DNA of 14,407 bases from an uncultured Eubacteriales bacterium (GTDB lineage: Bacteria > Bacillota > Clostridia > Christensenellales > Aristaeellaceae). Below the pieces are notes generated by a model, which was not told where the DNA came from, did no database searches, and was given only the letters and a program-made list of their open reading frames with translations. This document shows, in pieces, positions 1-7,077 of the stretch (position 1 is its first letter; the number at the start of each line of letters is the position of its first letter). The stretch lies in assembly GCA_900540045.1 (NCBI GenBank), contig UQEF01000075.1, positions 1 to 14,407 on the forward strand, in the 5' to 3' direction. The position numbers and the translations under genes are program-made.

Positions 1-1
1 G

Positions 2-727
2 CTGATTCATCCGCAGAAGGCGGAGGGATCATCCTACCGCTACTATCAGGCGTGGGACATGGCGGTGCTCAGCGCCTGCCGGCAGTACCGCGCGCTGGGC
101 TTTACGCTGGAGGAAAGCGCGGAGATGCTGGGCCAGCGCAACCCTACCGCCGTGCTGGACGAGCTGCGGGGCCGGGAAGCCGCCATTGAAAAGGAAATCG
201 CCCGCCAGTGCCGGTTGCTGCGCACCGTGCGCGCCTGGCGCACAGAGGCGGAGGCGGCCTGCGCCCTGATGGGCCGCTTCGAGCTGGAGGCCAATACCGC
301 CACGCGCTTTCTTCCTTACCAGTACGGCGACGAGCTGACCCGCGACGAGACGCACCTTTCCTGCGTGCGTGAATGGCTTGGCCACATTCCCTACGTATAT
401 GTAGGCATGCTGGTGCCGCTGGCCGCAGGCGCGTGTATGGACGCGCCTGTCACCGTGGGGCTGGGCATGGCCGAGGTGGGCGCGGACGTGCTCAAGCCCG
501 CCAGCCATGAAAGCGTGGTAATGATTCCCTCCCGGCTGTGCCTGCATACGGCCTTTCATTTTGAAAGCGGCGCCTTTGACTGGGATGCGTGGGCGCGCAG
601 CCTGTTTGCCCAGCTTGACCAGCGGGGATTGCAGGCGGACGGGGACGCGTTCTGCCGCTTCAATGTCATCTCCTGGACGGATCGGGGGATGAGCGCGGCT
701 GTGGACTGCTTTGTGCCGGTGACTTAA
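2..727 (+). CDS. MerR-family transcriptional regulator, 5' end cut by window
   Basis: The reading frame is open from base 2, so the gene starts before the window; 241 residues are visible. The first ~45 residues fit the wing and second helix of a MerR DNA-binding domain: S-YRYY-xx-WD, then L-x(3)-CRQYRALGFTLEES. A helical linker follows (visible residues ~45-95), then ~145 residues with alternating strands that look like an effector-sensing domain, possibly GyrI-like; I cannot name its ligand. The ATG at 59 is internal to the domain and is not the start. The gene ends 106 bases before the flavoprotein gene on the same strand. The promoter between them has the long spacer characteristic of MerR targets, so the likely role is ligand-dependent activation of that gene (inference). 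Confidence 0.85.
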   Translation: MIHPQKAEGSSYRYYQAWDMAVLSACRQYRALGFTLEESAEMLGQRNPTAVLDELRGREAAIEKEIARQCRLLRTVRAWRTEAEAACALMGRFELEANTATRFLPYQYGDELTRDETHLSCVREWLGHIPYVYVGMLVPLAAGACMDAPVTVGLGMAEVGADVLKPASHESVVMIPSRLCLHTAFHFESGAFDWDAWARSLFAQLDQRGLQADGDAFCRFNVISWTDRGMSAAVDCFVPVT

Positions 728-743
728 AAATATTGATATTTTT
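726..743. repeat. AT-only inverted repeat at the end of the MerR gene
   Basis: AAAAATAT and ATATTTTT form perfect 8-base arms around TG, overlapping the MerR stop codon and followed by a T run (to 747). It could be a weak terminator or an AT-rich upstream element for the promoter at 757; nothing decides between these. Confidence 0.4.
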
Positions 744-756
744 TTATCATTTTCTC

Positions 757-787
757 TTGACTCTCAAATAGATTGAAGGCGCACAAT
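757..787 (+). promoter_or_regulatory. Candidate MerR-type promoter with 19-bp spacer
   Basis: TTGACT (757-762) and CACAAT (782-787) are separated by 19 bases, not the usual 17. MerR-family activators are known to act on 19-20 bp spacers by twisting the DNA. A short dyad, TCAA-5-TTGA (764-776), lies inside the spacer where such operators sit. The upstream gene encodes a MerR protein and the downstream gene starts 46 bases later. Confidence 0.55.
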
Positions 788-833
788 CGAGAGGCAGAAT
801 CGGTACACGAAAAGAAAGAAGGAGGAAAATACC

Positions 834-2609
834 ATGAAGAAGATTCTGTCTGTCATTCTGTGCCTGGTGCTGGCGCTGGGCCTGGCCGCGCCCGCCGTGG
901 CCGAGGGCTACACCGCCGGGACCTATACCGCCAGCGCTGACGGCAACAACGGCCCCGTGACCGTTGAGGTGGATTTTGACGACAGCGCCATCACCGCCGT
1001 GCGCGTGACGGAGCATGCGGAAACCGCGGGCATCTGCGAAACGCCCATCGAGCGCATTCCCGCCGCGATTGTGGAAAACCAGTCGCTGGCGGTGGACGCG
1101 GTCGCGGGTGCGACCAACACCTCCAACGCCATTCTGGCGGCTGTGGAGGATTGCGTGAAGCAGGCGGGCGGCGACCCCGAGGCCCTCAAGGGCGCGGTGG
1201 AGAGCGCTCCCGCCGAGGAGCTTGAGGACATGACCACCGACGTGGTGGTCGTGGGCGGCGGCATCGCGGGCCTTACCGCCGCGCTGACGGCCGCGCAGGC
1301 TGGCGCGGACGTCATCCTGGTGGAAAAGCAGGCGGTTGTGGGCGGCAGCGGCCTTCTGACCGCGGCGGGCTTCTACGGCGCGGAAACCAGCGTGGTGCCC
1401 GCCGAGGTGGAAACCATCGACGAGATGTACGACCACATTCTGGACATGATCGCCGAGGGCGGCTCGCTGGACAACGTGGACACCGACCGTATCCGCCACC
1501 TGTGCGAAAGCACGCCGGAACTGGTGGAGTGGCTGGAAGGCATGGGCTACGAATTCACCACCACCGACTTTGGCATCAAGGATGCCAAGCAGCACTACCA
1601 CATCCTGGCCGACGGCTCCAACGGCCCCGGACAGGTGAAGATCCTTTCCGAGAACGTGGAAAAGGCCGGCGTCAACGTGATGACCGAAACCAAGTGCATC
1701 GCCCTCAAGCAGGAAGACGGCGCCATGACCGGCATCACGGTTTCCCAGGGCAACGGCACCTTTGACATCAACGCAAAGTCGGTCATTCTGGCCTGCGGCG
1801 GCTATGCCAACAACCCCGAAATGATGATGCGCCTGGCGCCCCAGTCGCTGTTCTCCTACAGCTGCGCCAATGCCGGCGCCACCGGCGAGGTGCTGCAGAT
1901 GGCTGCCGATCTGGGCGCTGCCTGGTACAATGACCAGTTCATGCTCACCTGCGGCTTCACCTCTGATCCTGATTCCGCGCTGGGCATGGTGTGCTACCCG
2001 CCGTATGCCTCCATGCCGCTGGTGGACCAGACCGGCAACCGCTTCATGAACGAGTTCTCTCTCTGGACCCTCAACTCCGAGATGGTGCGCAACGTGGAAA
2101 ACGCGCCCTTCTACGGCATCTTTGACAGCAGCTTCCTCAAGGGCACCGAGGCCGAGTTCAAGTACGATTCCATCGAGCAGGCCATCGCCGAGGGCAGCCC
2201 CTACGTGGTCAAGGCCGATACCCTCGAGGATCTGGCCGCCAAGATGGGCATCAAGGACGTGGATGCGTTCCTCAAGACCATCGAAACCTACAACTCCGTC
2301 AAGGGCACCGATGATCCCGACCCGGCTTTCGGCGTGCCCAACAACCAGCTGTCCTTCGTGGAGGAAGGCCCCTTCTACGGCGTGCTGATGGTATCGCTCA
2401 ACGCGGGCACCATGGGCGGCATCCAGACCCAGATGACCGGCGAAGTGCTGGACGTGTACGGCGAAGTCATGCCCGGCCTCTACGCCTGCGGCGAGGCTTC
2501 CAACGGCGCCATCTATGACCGCGGCTACATCTCCGGCACCTCCGTGCTCAACTGCTACGTGGCCGGACGCGACGCCGGCAACAGCGCCGCCGCTTTCGCC
2601 CAGGAGTAA
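834..2609 (+). CDS. Secreted FMN-binding/FAD-dependent reductase of the flavocytochrome c fumarate-reductase superfamily
   Basis: 591 residues. Residues 1-23 are a signal peptide (MKK, hydrophobic core, AVA before E24) with no lipobox cysteine. Residues ~26-108 are an FMN-binding domain with the flavinylation motif D88-AVAGATN-T96; the threonine is normally linked to FMN by ApbE. Residues ~134-591 are an FAD-binding domain with GGGIAG (141-146) and E164 after the second strand, a GNRF-MNE segment (401-407), GTMGG (525-529), GE (553-554) and R563. It should pass electrons from FMN to FAD and reduce a small organic acceptor outside the membrane. By eye, the fumarate-reductase catalytic Arg after NE is replaced by W411, and the usual substrate histidines are absent, so fumarate is doubtful. 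No electron donor, cytochrome or ApbE gene is in view. Start: AAGGAGG lies 9 bases upstream. Probably controlled by the adjacent MerR protein. Confidence 0.88.
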   Translation: MKKILSVILCLVLALGLAAPAVAEGYTAGTYTASADGNNGPVTVEVDFDDSAITAVRVTEHAETAGICETPIERIPAAIVENQSLAVDAVAGATNTSNAILAAVEDCVKQAGGDPEALKGAVESAPAEELEDMTTDVVVVGGGIAGLTAALTAAQAGADVILVEKQAVVGGSGLLTAAGFYGAETSVVPAEVETIDEMYDHILDMIAEGGSLDNVDTDRIRHLCESTPELVEWLEGMGYEFTTTDFGIKDAKQHYHILADGSNGPGQVKILSENVEKAGVNVMTETKCIALKQEDGAMTGITVSQGNGTFDINAKSVILACGGYANNPEMMMRLAPQSLFSYSCANAGATGEVLQMAADLGAAWYNDQFMLTCGFTSDPDSALGMVCYPPYASMPLVDQTGNRFMNEFSLWTLNSEMVRNVENAPFYGIFDSSFLKGTEAEFKYDSIEQAIAEGSPYVVKADTLEDLAAKMGIKDVDAFLKTIETYNSVKGTDDPDPAFGVPNNQLSFVEEGPFYGVLMVSLNAGTMGGIQTQMTGEVLDVYGEVMPGLYACGEASNGAIYDRGYISGTSVLNCYVAGRDAGNSAAAFAQE

Positions 2610-2633
2610 CCGCTTCGCACAGCAGGCAAAAAA

Positions 2634-2716
2634 AGAGGACCGCCTGGACAAAAAAGGCTTGCATCCGGAGCGGATGCGTGTTACAATACTCCTTGTGACA
2701 TAACGGGCGGTCCTCT
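2634..2716. repeat. 11-bp perfect inverted repeat flanking the rplS promoter
   Basis: AGAGGACCGCC (2634-2644) and GGCGGTCCTCT (2706-2716) are exact complements, with the rplS promoter between them. Transcripts reading through from the flavoprotein gene could pair both arms. Transcripts from the rplS promoter (start about 2694) carry only the right arm. No T run follows, so this is not an ordinary terminator. Confidence 0.5.
2659..2687 (+). promoter_or_regulatory. rplS promoter
   Basis: TTGCAT (2659-2664), a 17-base spacer and TACAAT (2682-2687) give a good SigA-type promoter. The predicted start near 2694 leaves a leader of about 75 bases before rplS. Autoregulatory L19 leaders are known in Bacillota, but I cannot confirm one here by eye. 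Confidence 0.65.
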
Positions 2717-2768
2717 GTCCGGGCAAGGCCGCGGGCACGAACGTCTACGAAGGAAGGAGGCCAATGAA

Positions 2769-3119
2769 ATGAGTGAAATCATTCGTTCCATCGAAAAGGC
2801 TCAGCTCCGCACCGATCTGCCCACGTTCGGCATCGGTGACACCGTTCGCGTTTTCGTGAAGGTTGTGGAAGGCAGCCGCGAGCGTCTTCAGGCTTTTGAA
2901 GGCACCGTGATGGCGAAGCGCAACGGCGGTATCCGCGAGACGTTCACCGTGCGCCGCGTGTCCTACGGCATCGGCGTGGAGCGCACGTTCCCGCTGCATT
3001 CCCCCCGCGTGGACCATATCGAAGTGATCCGCCGCGGCAAGGTGCGCCGCGCCAAGCTGTACTACCTGCGTTCTCTGCAGGGCAAGGCGGCCAAGATCAA
3101 GGAAGCCAAGCGCGTGTAA
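2769..3119 (+). CDS. rplS: 50S ribosomal protein L19 (bL19)
   Basis: 116 residues, the usual length for bL19, and the whole sequence fits the family: an N-terminal helix, [29 protein letters not shown], then [13 protein letters not shown] and the C-terminal [14 protein letters not shown]. It sits at the 30S/50S interface of the large subunit. The start has AGGAGG at 2755-2760, 8 bases upstream. A second ATG at 2764, in another frame, stops after one codon (ATG AAA TGA) and overlaps the true start; its spacing from the ribosome binding site is too short. In many bacteria rplS follows rimM-trmD; here it stands alone with its own promoter and terminator. Confidence 0.98.
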   Translation: MSEIIRSIEKAQLRTDLPTFGIGDTVRVFVKVVEGSRERLQAFEGTVMAKRNGGIRETFTVRRVSYGIGVERTFPLHSPRVDHIEVIRRGKVRRAKLYYLRSLQGKAAKIKEAKRV

Positions 3120-3137
3120 TCCAAACGGAAACACCAG

Positions 3138-3168
3138 GAGCGCCCAAAGTATGTTTGGGCGCTCTTTT
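3138..3168 (+). terminator. rho-independent terminator of rplS
   Basis: GAGCGCCCAAA and TTTGGGCGCTC form an 11-bp perfect stem with a GTATG loop, followed by TTTT (the next base is G). It lies 19 bases after the rplS stop. Confidence 0.9.
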
Positions 3169-3196
3169 GGTATCCTGAACAGGAGGAGGGATTCTC

Positions 3197-3520
3197 ATGC
3201 CGGATGTAGACAGGGAGGAGGCCGTCAGATATATCATCGACGGACTGGACCCAAAGCCCTTTCGGGCCATCTGGGACCGCCTGCCGCAGATCATCGGCAG
3301 CATGATCGAATATGATCTGCATTTCATGCGCCTGACCGGGATGATCGCGCCCGACGGCGGGCCCGGGCCCAACGAATACGATGAGGACGAGGCCTTTGAA
3401 TACGTCTATGACGCCTGGCTGGGTGACAATCCCGGCGAAGACGATGAGGATATGACCGTAGCGCTGCTGCTGGACTGCTTTATGGAACTGTGGCACGAAT
3501 ACCTGTGGGGCCGCACATAA
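3197..3520 (+). CDS. Small acidic protein of unknown function
   Basis: 107 residues. I do not recognise a family. The start has GGAGGAGGG 7-15 bases upstream, which supports a real gene. The protein is strongly acidic, mainly in two stretches: around residues 60-67 (YDEDEAFE) and 77-86 (DNPGEDDEDM). The first ~45 residues and the last ~20 look helical, with several aromatics (FMELWHEYLWG near the end). No signal peptide, membrane segment or metal motif is visible. It lies between the rplS terminator and a structured RNA, and no clear promoter precedes it. It may share a transcript with the RNA and the zinc-ribbon gene behind it. Confidence 0.75.
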   Translation: MPDVDREEAVRYIIDGLDPKPFRAIWDRLPQIIGSMIEYDLHFMRLTGMIAPDGGPGPNEYDEDEAFEYVYDAWLGDNPGEDDEDMTVALLLDCFMELWHEYLWGRT

Positions 3521-3525
3521 AGAAA

Positions 3526-3724
3526 GGGAAGCGGAGACGCTGTGAAATGGATATGCCCCTCCTGGCACGTGCGGAGGCAAGAAGGGCGAAAGCCTGAGCT
3601 GCCGTGGAAAGAAGCCGCATGTCAGGCGTAGCCGGGTCGGCCGCGAACAGGCACGGCCAGGACTGCCAGCCTGTAACACTCTGCGCGCCGGGCAGGAATA
3701 CGGCAGAGCGGCGGCGAAATTCCC
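3526..3724 (+). ncRNA. Candidate structured RNA (~200 nt) upstream of the zinc-ribbon gene
   Basis: The 237-base gap between genes folds into nested perfect stems: GGGAA/TTCCC (3526-3530 with 3720-3724) closes the whole; GCG-GAGA-CGC (3531-3540); CCTCC/GGAGG (3558-3562 with 3573-3577); GGC-GAAA-GCC (3585-3594); CTGCCGT/ACGGCAG (3599-3605 with 3700-3706); CAGGC/GCCTG (3623-3627 with 3669-3673); GTC-GGCCG/CGGCC-AG-GAC (3636-3643 with 3654-3663); CTGC/GCAG (3681-3684 with 3692-3695). Two loops are GNRA tetraloops. Purine-rich unpaired stretches such as GGAAAGAAGCC lie between stems, as in conserved RNAs. It has no good reading frame and no terminator, so it is a leader or a processed RNA. Among known classes I would first compare the raiA motif, which has this size and host range, but I cannot align it from memory. 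Confidence 0.6.
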
Positions 3725-3757
3725 TACGAAACCAACAGCAGAAGGAGCGCTTGGCGG

Positions 3758-5665
3758 ATGAAATGCCCAAATTGCGGAAAATGGAATCAGGCCAGCCTGC
3801 CGCATTGTATCTACTGCGGGCAGGAATTGCCCAATGACGCCTACGGTCCACAGGGCGTGCCTGCCTGGCAGCTGGAACTGGAGGACAGGGACCGCAAGAA
3901 CACCTATGTGCGCGTAGATGAAACGGGCGAGCAGGAAACCACCAACGACCCGCGCGATACCCTCGCCAGTGAGATGGCGGATCTGAAAAGCCGCAAAATC
4001 ATGGGCGAGCAGAAGCAGCGCATGCTGCGCCGGGAGGCGGCCCGGCGCGGCATGGCGCCGTCCGGGCGTTCAGTGCGGACCACCAGCAATCGCGGCACCT
4101 TCTTTTCCGCCTATGACGACCCGGATACCGCCTTGCGTCCCGTGGCCCCGGAGCTGGTGGAGGAGGGCGAGGTGGCGCCTGACGCAAGGCGCGTAGTACC
4201 GGTCAAGTACCGCACCACCTATTCATCCTCCCAGCCGGAGGACGAGGTGTACGGCTACGGCAACACCCGCCGTATCGTCAACATCCAGCACCCGGACGAA
4301 AGCGAAACGGTCTATGACGGCTACCACGATACCAGCGCGTATCTTCCCTCCTTTGCCAATCAGGATGAATACGAAAACTCCATGCGCCTTAAAAACGCTG
4401 CCCTCAGCCGCAAGCCTCGCCGCCACAGCGGAAGGCGCATCCTGCGCTTTCTGGTGCTGCTGGGCATGCTGGGCGTGGCGGGATGGCTGGCTGTGGCCTT
4501 CGTCATCCCTATGCTCACGGCGGATCAGAATGTGGACGAGCGTACCGCTGTGGTCATTCCCACCATCCGCGACGATATGGCGGCGCATACTGTGACCATT
4601 CCCGGCGAGGATGGCCAGCGCATCACCATCCGCGAGCTGCGCACTTCCGCCATTGTGACCGGAGGTGTCGCCACCTTTGATATTCTGGATCACGTCTGGT
4701 ACGACAACTATGAGGATTACCTGCAGGATACCATGACGGTGACCCTCACCCCCTATGTCATCACCGATTCGGGCAAGCAGCAGGCATTGGAACCCATTCA
4801 TTACGAAATCGACATTCCGCTTTCGCCCATCGAGCTCAGCACGCCCGACAGCCCCTACCAGGTGGTCAGTACGGCTCTGTACAACATCGTCTTTTACGTG
4901 CGTGAGGGCAGCACCGTCACCATCAACGGCGAGGACTACAGCGACCTGGTCAATACCGAGGGCGGAAAGGTCAGCTACAATGCCACCGTGCAGCCCATCG
5001 GAGAAAACAATTTTGAGATTCGGGTGCGCAGCCAGTATTGCCGCGAAAATACCCTCACTGTGACCCTTTACCGCGAAAAGCAGGAAATTCCTCTGGACCT
5101 GGCCAGCGATATCGCCAGCACCAACGACGACGGCTTTATGACCGTGCGCGGCACCACGCTGCCCGGCGCTGTGGTCAAGGTGCTTTCCCCCTACAGCGAT
5201 CTGGATATTACCAATACGGCCGTGGACGGGTCGTTCAGCTTTGTGGCCAAGTTTGATAAAATCGGCGTAAACACCATCATCATCACGGCGGATTATCCCG
5301 GCAAGGCCACCACGCGCGTGGAACATAACGTCACCTACGTGCCAAACGTCGATATCTACTCGCGCAAGGCGTGGAGCATGAAGGATATGTACACCAACTA
5401 CATGGACAACCTCAGCACCCGCGTGGCCAATCAGCAGATCTACATCTGTCAGAAGGCCATCGTGACCTCCATTGAGACCACCAAGCCGCAGCGCGCCTTT
5501 GTGAACGTCGGTACGGAAGAGTCGCCCATGCTGGTGTACGTGGAAAACGGCTCCCGTACCACCTGGGAGGTAGGCAAGTGCTATGACCTCTATGGCGACG
5601 CCTACGGCATGTACGACAGCAAGCCGTGGCTGATTGTGCGCTATACTTACGAAAAGGAACCATGA
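3758..5665 (+). CDS. Zinc-ribbon, single-pass membrane protein with large extracytoplasmic region
   Basis: 635 residues. The N-terminus is a zinc ribbon: C3-x2-C6-x10-C17-x2-C20. Residues ~21-225 are polar, low in structure and rich in charged residues, and end in a basic run (RKPRRHSGRR, 218-227). One transmembrane segment spans ~229-252. With positive charges before it, the zinc ribbon should be cytoplasmic and residues ~253-635 outside. The outer part is mostly beta: a segment at ~300-440, an Ig-like fold at ~440-528 (TLPGAVVKVLSPYS, then DGSFSFVAKF), and a C-terminal ~100-residue region that resembles an OB-type barrel. Zinc-ribbon/TM/beta proteins of this build are common in Clostridia, but their function is not known to me. 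Start: GAAGGAG at 3741-3747. Expression may depend on the structured leader in front. Confidence 0.85.
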   Translation: MKCPNCGKWNQASLPHCIYCGQELPNDAYGPQGVPAWQLELEDRDRKNTYVRVDETGEQETTNDPRDTLASEMADLKSRKIMGEQKQRMLRREAARRGMAPSGRSVRTTSNRGTFFSAYDDPDTALRPVAPELVEEGEVAPDARRVVPVKYRTTYSSSQPEDEVYGYGNTRRIVNIQHPDESETVYDGYHDTSAYLPSFANQDEYENSMRLKNAALSRKPRRHSGRRILRFLVLLGMLGVAGWLAVAFVIPMLTADQNVDERTAVVIPTIRDDMAAHTVTIPGEDGQRITIRELRTSAIVTGGVATFDILDHVWYDNYEDYLQDTMTVTLTPYVITDSGKQQALEPIHYEIDIPLSPIELSTPDSPYQVVSTALYNIVFYVREGSTVTINGEDYSDLVNTEGGKVSYNATVQPIGENNFEIRVRSQYCRENTLTVTLYREKQEIPLDLASDIASTNDDGFMTVRGTTLPGAVVKVLSPYSDLDITNTAVDGSFSFVAKFDKIGVNTIIITADYPGKATTRVEHNVTYVPNVDIYSRKAWSMKDMYTNYMDNLSTRVANQQIYICQKAIVTSIETTKPQRAFVNVGTEESPMLVYVENGSRTTWEVGKCYDLYGDAYGMYDSKPWLIVRYTYEKEP

Positions 5666-5679
5666 TCTCATAAGCGAAA

Positions 5680-5708
5680 GGGCCGCCCGGCGTTGCGCCG
5701 GGCTGCCC
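5680..5708 (+). terminator. Hairpin after the zinc-ribbon gene
   Basis: GCCCGGCG/CGCCGGGC (5685-5692 with 5696-5703) with loop TTG is extended by GGGC/GCCC (5680-5683 with 5705-5708) across one mismatch. It lies 14 bases after the stop codon. There is no T run, so it may act as a 3' stabiliser rather than a true terminator. Confidence 0.5.
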
Positions 5709-5733
5709 TCAGGCTGCTGACAAAGTGCGGGGT

Positions 5734-5778
5734 GCAGGGGGATCATCCCCCTGCCGGGGTTTGGGGCAGAGCCCCAAA
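5734..5778. repeat. Two adjacent palindromes (GCAGGGGGAT and TTTGGGGC stems)
   Basis: GCAGGGGGAT/ATCCCCCTGC (5734-5743 with 5745-5754) leaves one base between arms; TTTGGGGC-AGA-GCCCCAAA (5760-5778) follows. This looks like the C/G-rich palindromic pairs often seen between genes of gut Clostridia. It opens the gene-free stretch 5666-6000, which otherwise holds only the array listed next and a tandem repeat. Confidence 0.6.
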
Positions 5779-5802
5779 GCCTTATGCCGCAGCATTTTTC
5801 GT

Positions 5803-5944
5803 GAGCGTTGCGAGCGTCCGAAGGCGCGAAGGGAAGCGTGTGCCCTGTGGGCACTTGCCACCGGAGGTGGCAAAGCGACCCGGAGCGGGGCAGCGAAACC
5901 ATGAGCGCGACCGTCAGGGAAGCGCGAATGATTGAGCAACCGGG
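5803..5944. repeat. Palindromic module array, left copy
   Basis: In order: GAGCGTTGCGAGCG (5803-5816); a frame GGGAAGCG...AAAGCGACCC (5831-5881) holding two hairpins, TGCCC-TGT-GGGCA and GCCACC-GGA-GGTGGC; GGCAGCGAAACCATGAGCGC (5889-5908); and a 29-base element beginning AGGGAAGCGCGAATGATTGA (5916-5944). All four recur in the same orientation at 8127-8492. In the frame here the hairpin arms differ in sequence from the right-hand copies but remain complementary. Confidence 0.8.
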
Positions 5945-5950
5945 GATCCC

Positions 5951-6001
5951 CCTGCACCCCGCTCTTTCCCCCTGCACCCCACTCTTTCCCCCCTGCACCC
6001 C
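5951..6001. repeat. 20-bp C-rich tandem repeat, ~2.5 copies
   Basis: CCTGCACCCCRCTCTTTCCC occurs at 5951-5970 and 5971-5990, and a partial copy runs into the stop codon of the Gp37-like gene at 6001. The same unit, with one extra T, occurs once at 8499-8519 just beyond the 3' end of the pyridoxal kinase gene. Confidence 0.75.
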
Positions 6002-7074
6002 TACCTGACCACCCTTCTCCTCTCCCTGCGCAAAAGCTCCGTCACCCCCAGCGGCGGGTCCCCGAACGTCGCCTTGAGCGTCCTTCTCCCGCCTTCCCAT
6101 GTCTCCTGCATCGCAATCAGCCGTGCGTCCATCCGCCAGCCATCCAGCACCACCGTCACCACATCCCCCACGTCATAGTCCCGTTCATACCGGCACAATC
6201 CCCCATCCACCACGTCCGCCGTCATCGTCCTTGACGGCCCCGTCAGCTTCCTGCGCGCCGCCAGCGCCAGCATCTCCGTGTCGTCGATCGACCCGCAGTC
6301 CTCGAACGCCTCATACCGCGTCAGCCCCGCGTTTTCGCTGCCGTAGCTCTGGATCAGCCGGTTTTCGTCCTCGCCCGCGCCGCCCGCGTATACCACCGTC
6401 ACCGCGCTGCCCGCGTCCTCCGTCACGCTCCCGCCCTCGACGTTGCCCAACTCCCGCGACAGCGCGCACCGCCCCGTGCCCGTCGTGCGGTCCACCCCTG
6501 CCCACGCGCCAAACACGTACCGCTTCGCCCCGAAGTCCGGCCGGATGTCCCAGCCCACCTCCGTGGCCGCGCCGATGTCCTCAAACAGGTCGCTCAGCTT
6601 TTCAAACCGCGCCTGCCACGGCAGCTCCGGCCCGCGGTGCAGGTTCGTATCCAGCACAAGGCGCGGAATCGCCCGCGCCGCGTCCTCCGGAGCGGTCAGG
6701 TTGTTGGCCGCGAAGTGCAGGTAGGCGCTCTCCGCGTCGCCGGTGAACAGATCGTAGCCGAACTGGTTGTACGCCCCGCCGGTAATCAGCGGCGGCAGGC
6801 AGATGCGCCGCTTCGCCAGCCCCTTGAGGGGCGTGCCGTCCACGGTGAGGGTGTCGCCGCTGCGGCTCACCCGGTGGATGATCCACCCCTGCTCCGGCCG
6901 GTCGGGCCGGTAGATGACCCGGTCGCGCGCCAGAAGGCCGCCGGCGTCGCGCTGCACCGTGAGCTTGAAGCTGCCCACGCCCCGGAACTCGCGCCGGACC
7001 ATGAACGACTTCGGCGCGGGCACCTCGCCAAGGAGCGTGAAGTCAAAGTCCATCACCATCAGCGACAGGTCCAC
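6001..7074 (-). CDS. Phage tail protein, Siphovirus ReqiPepy6 Gp37-like
   Basis: 357 residues, read from a GTG start 3 bases after the stop of the tail gene in front; GAGGGGG within the end of that gene is the ribosome binding site. The sequence fits the Gp37-like family found beside Dit in siphophage tail modules: an N-terminal beta region (DFDFTLLGEVPAPKSFMVRREF), GSFKL near residues 35-39, WIIHRV (64-69), GTPLKGLAKRR, and a C-terminal region with YDVGDVVTVV and R-TLKATFG. This class is thought to be a baseplate or tail-tip component. It ends in an arginine-rich tail. No frameshift or stop is seen. No adhesin, holin or endolysin gene follows; the next thing is the palindromic array. Confidence 0.8.
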   Translation of the reverse strand: MDLSLMVMDFDFTLLGEVPAPKSFMVRREFRGVGSFKLTVQRDAGGLLARDRVIYRPDRPEQGWIIHRVSRSGDTLTVDGTPLKGLAKRRICLPPLITGGAYNQFGYDLFTGDAESAYLHFAANNLTAPEDAARAIPRLVLDTNLHRGPELPWQARFEKLSDLFEDIGAATEVGWDIRPDFGAKRYVFGAWAGVDRTTGTGRCALSRELGNVEGGSVTEDAGSAVTVVYAGGAGEDENRLIQSYGSENAGLTRYEAFEDCGSIDDTEMLALAARRKLTGPSRTMTADVVDGGLCRYERDYDVGDVVTVVLDGWRMDARLIAMQETWEGGRRTLKATFGDPPLGVTELLRRERRRVVR

Positions 7075-7077
7075 CGC

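Noticed and set aside
834..2609. Naming the flavoprotein a fumarate reductase
   Set aside because: The catalytic arginine and histidines expected for fumarate reduction are not found at the aligned places.
747..2738. A 663-residue open frame on the minus strand
   Set aside because: It is the antisense of the flavoprotein gene; His/Gly/Ala-rich composition and lack of any motif are typical of shadow frames in GC-rich genes.
2764..2772. Two-codon reading frame ATG AAA TGA overlapping the rplS start
   Set aside because: It is only 3 bases from the AGGAGG site, too close to be used well; likely chance.
4223..6100. A 625-residue open frame on the minus strand
   Set aside because: It is antisense to the zinc-ribbon protein gene and runs through the hairpin array; no ribosome binding site or family features.
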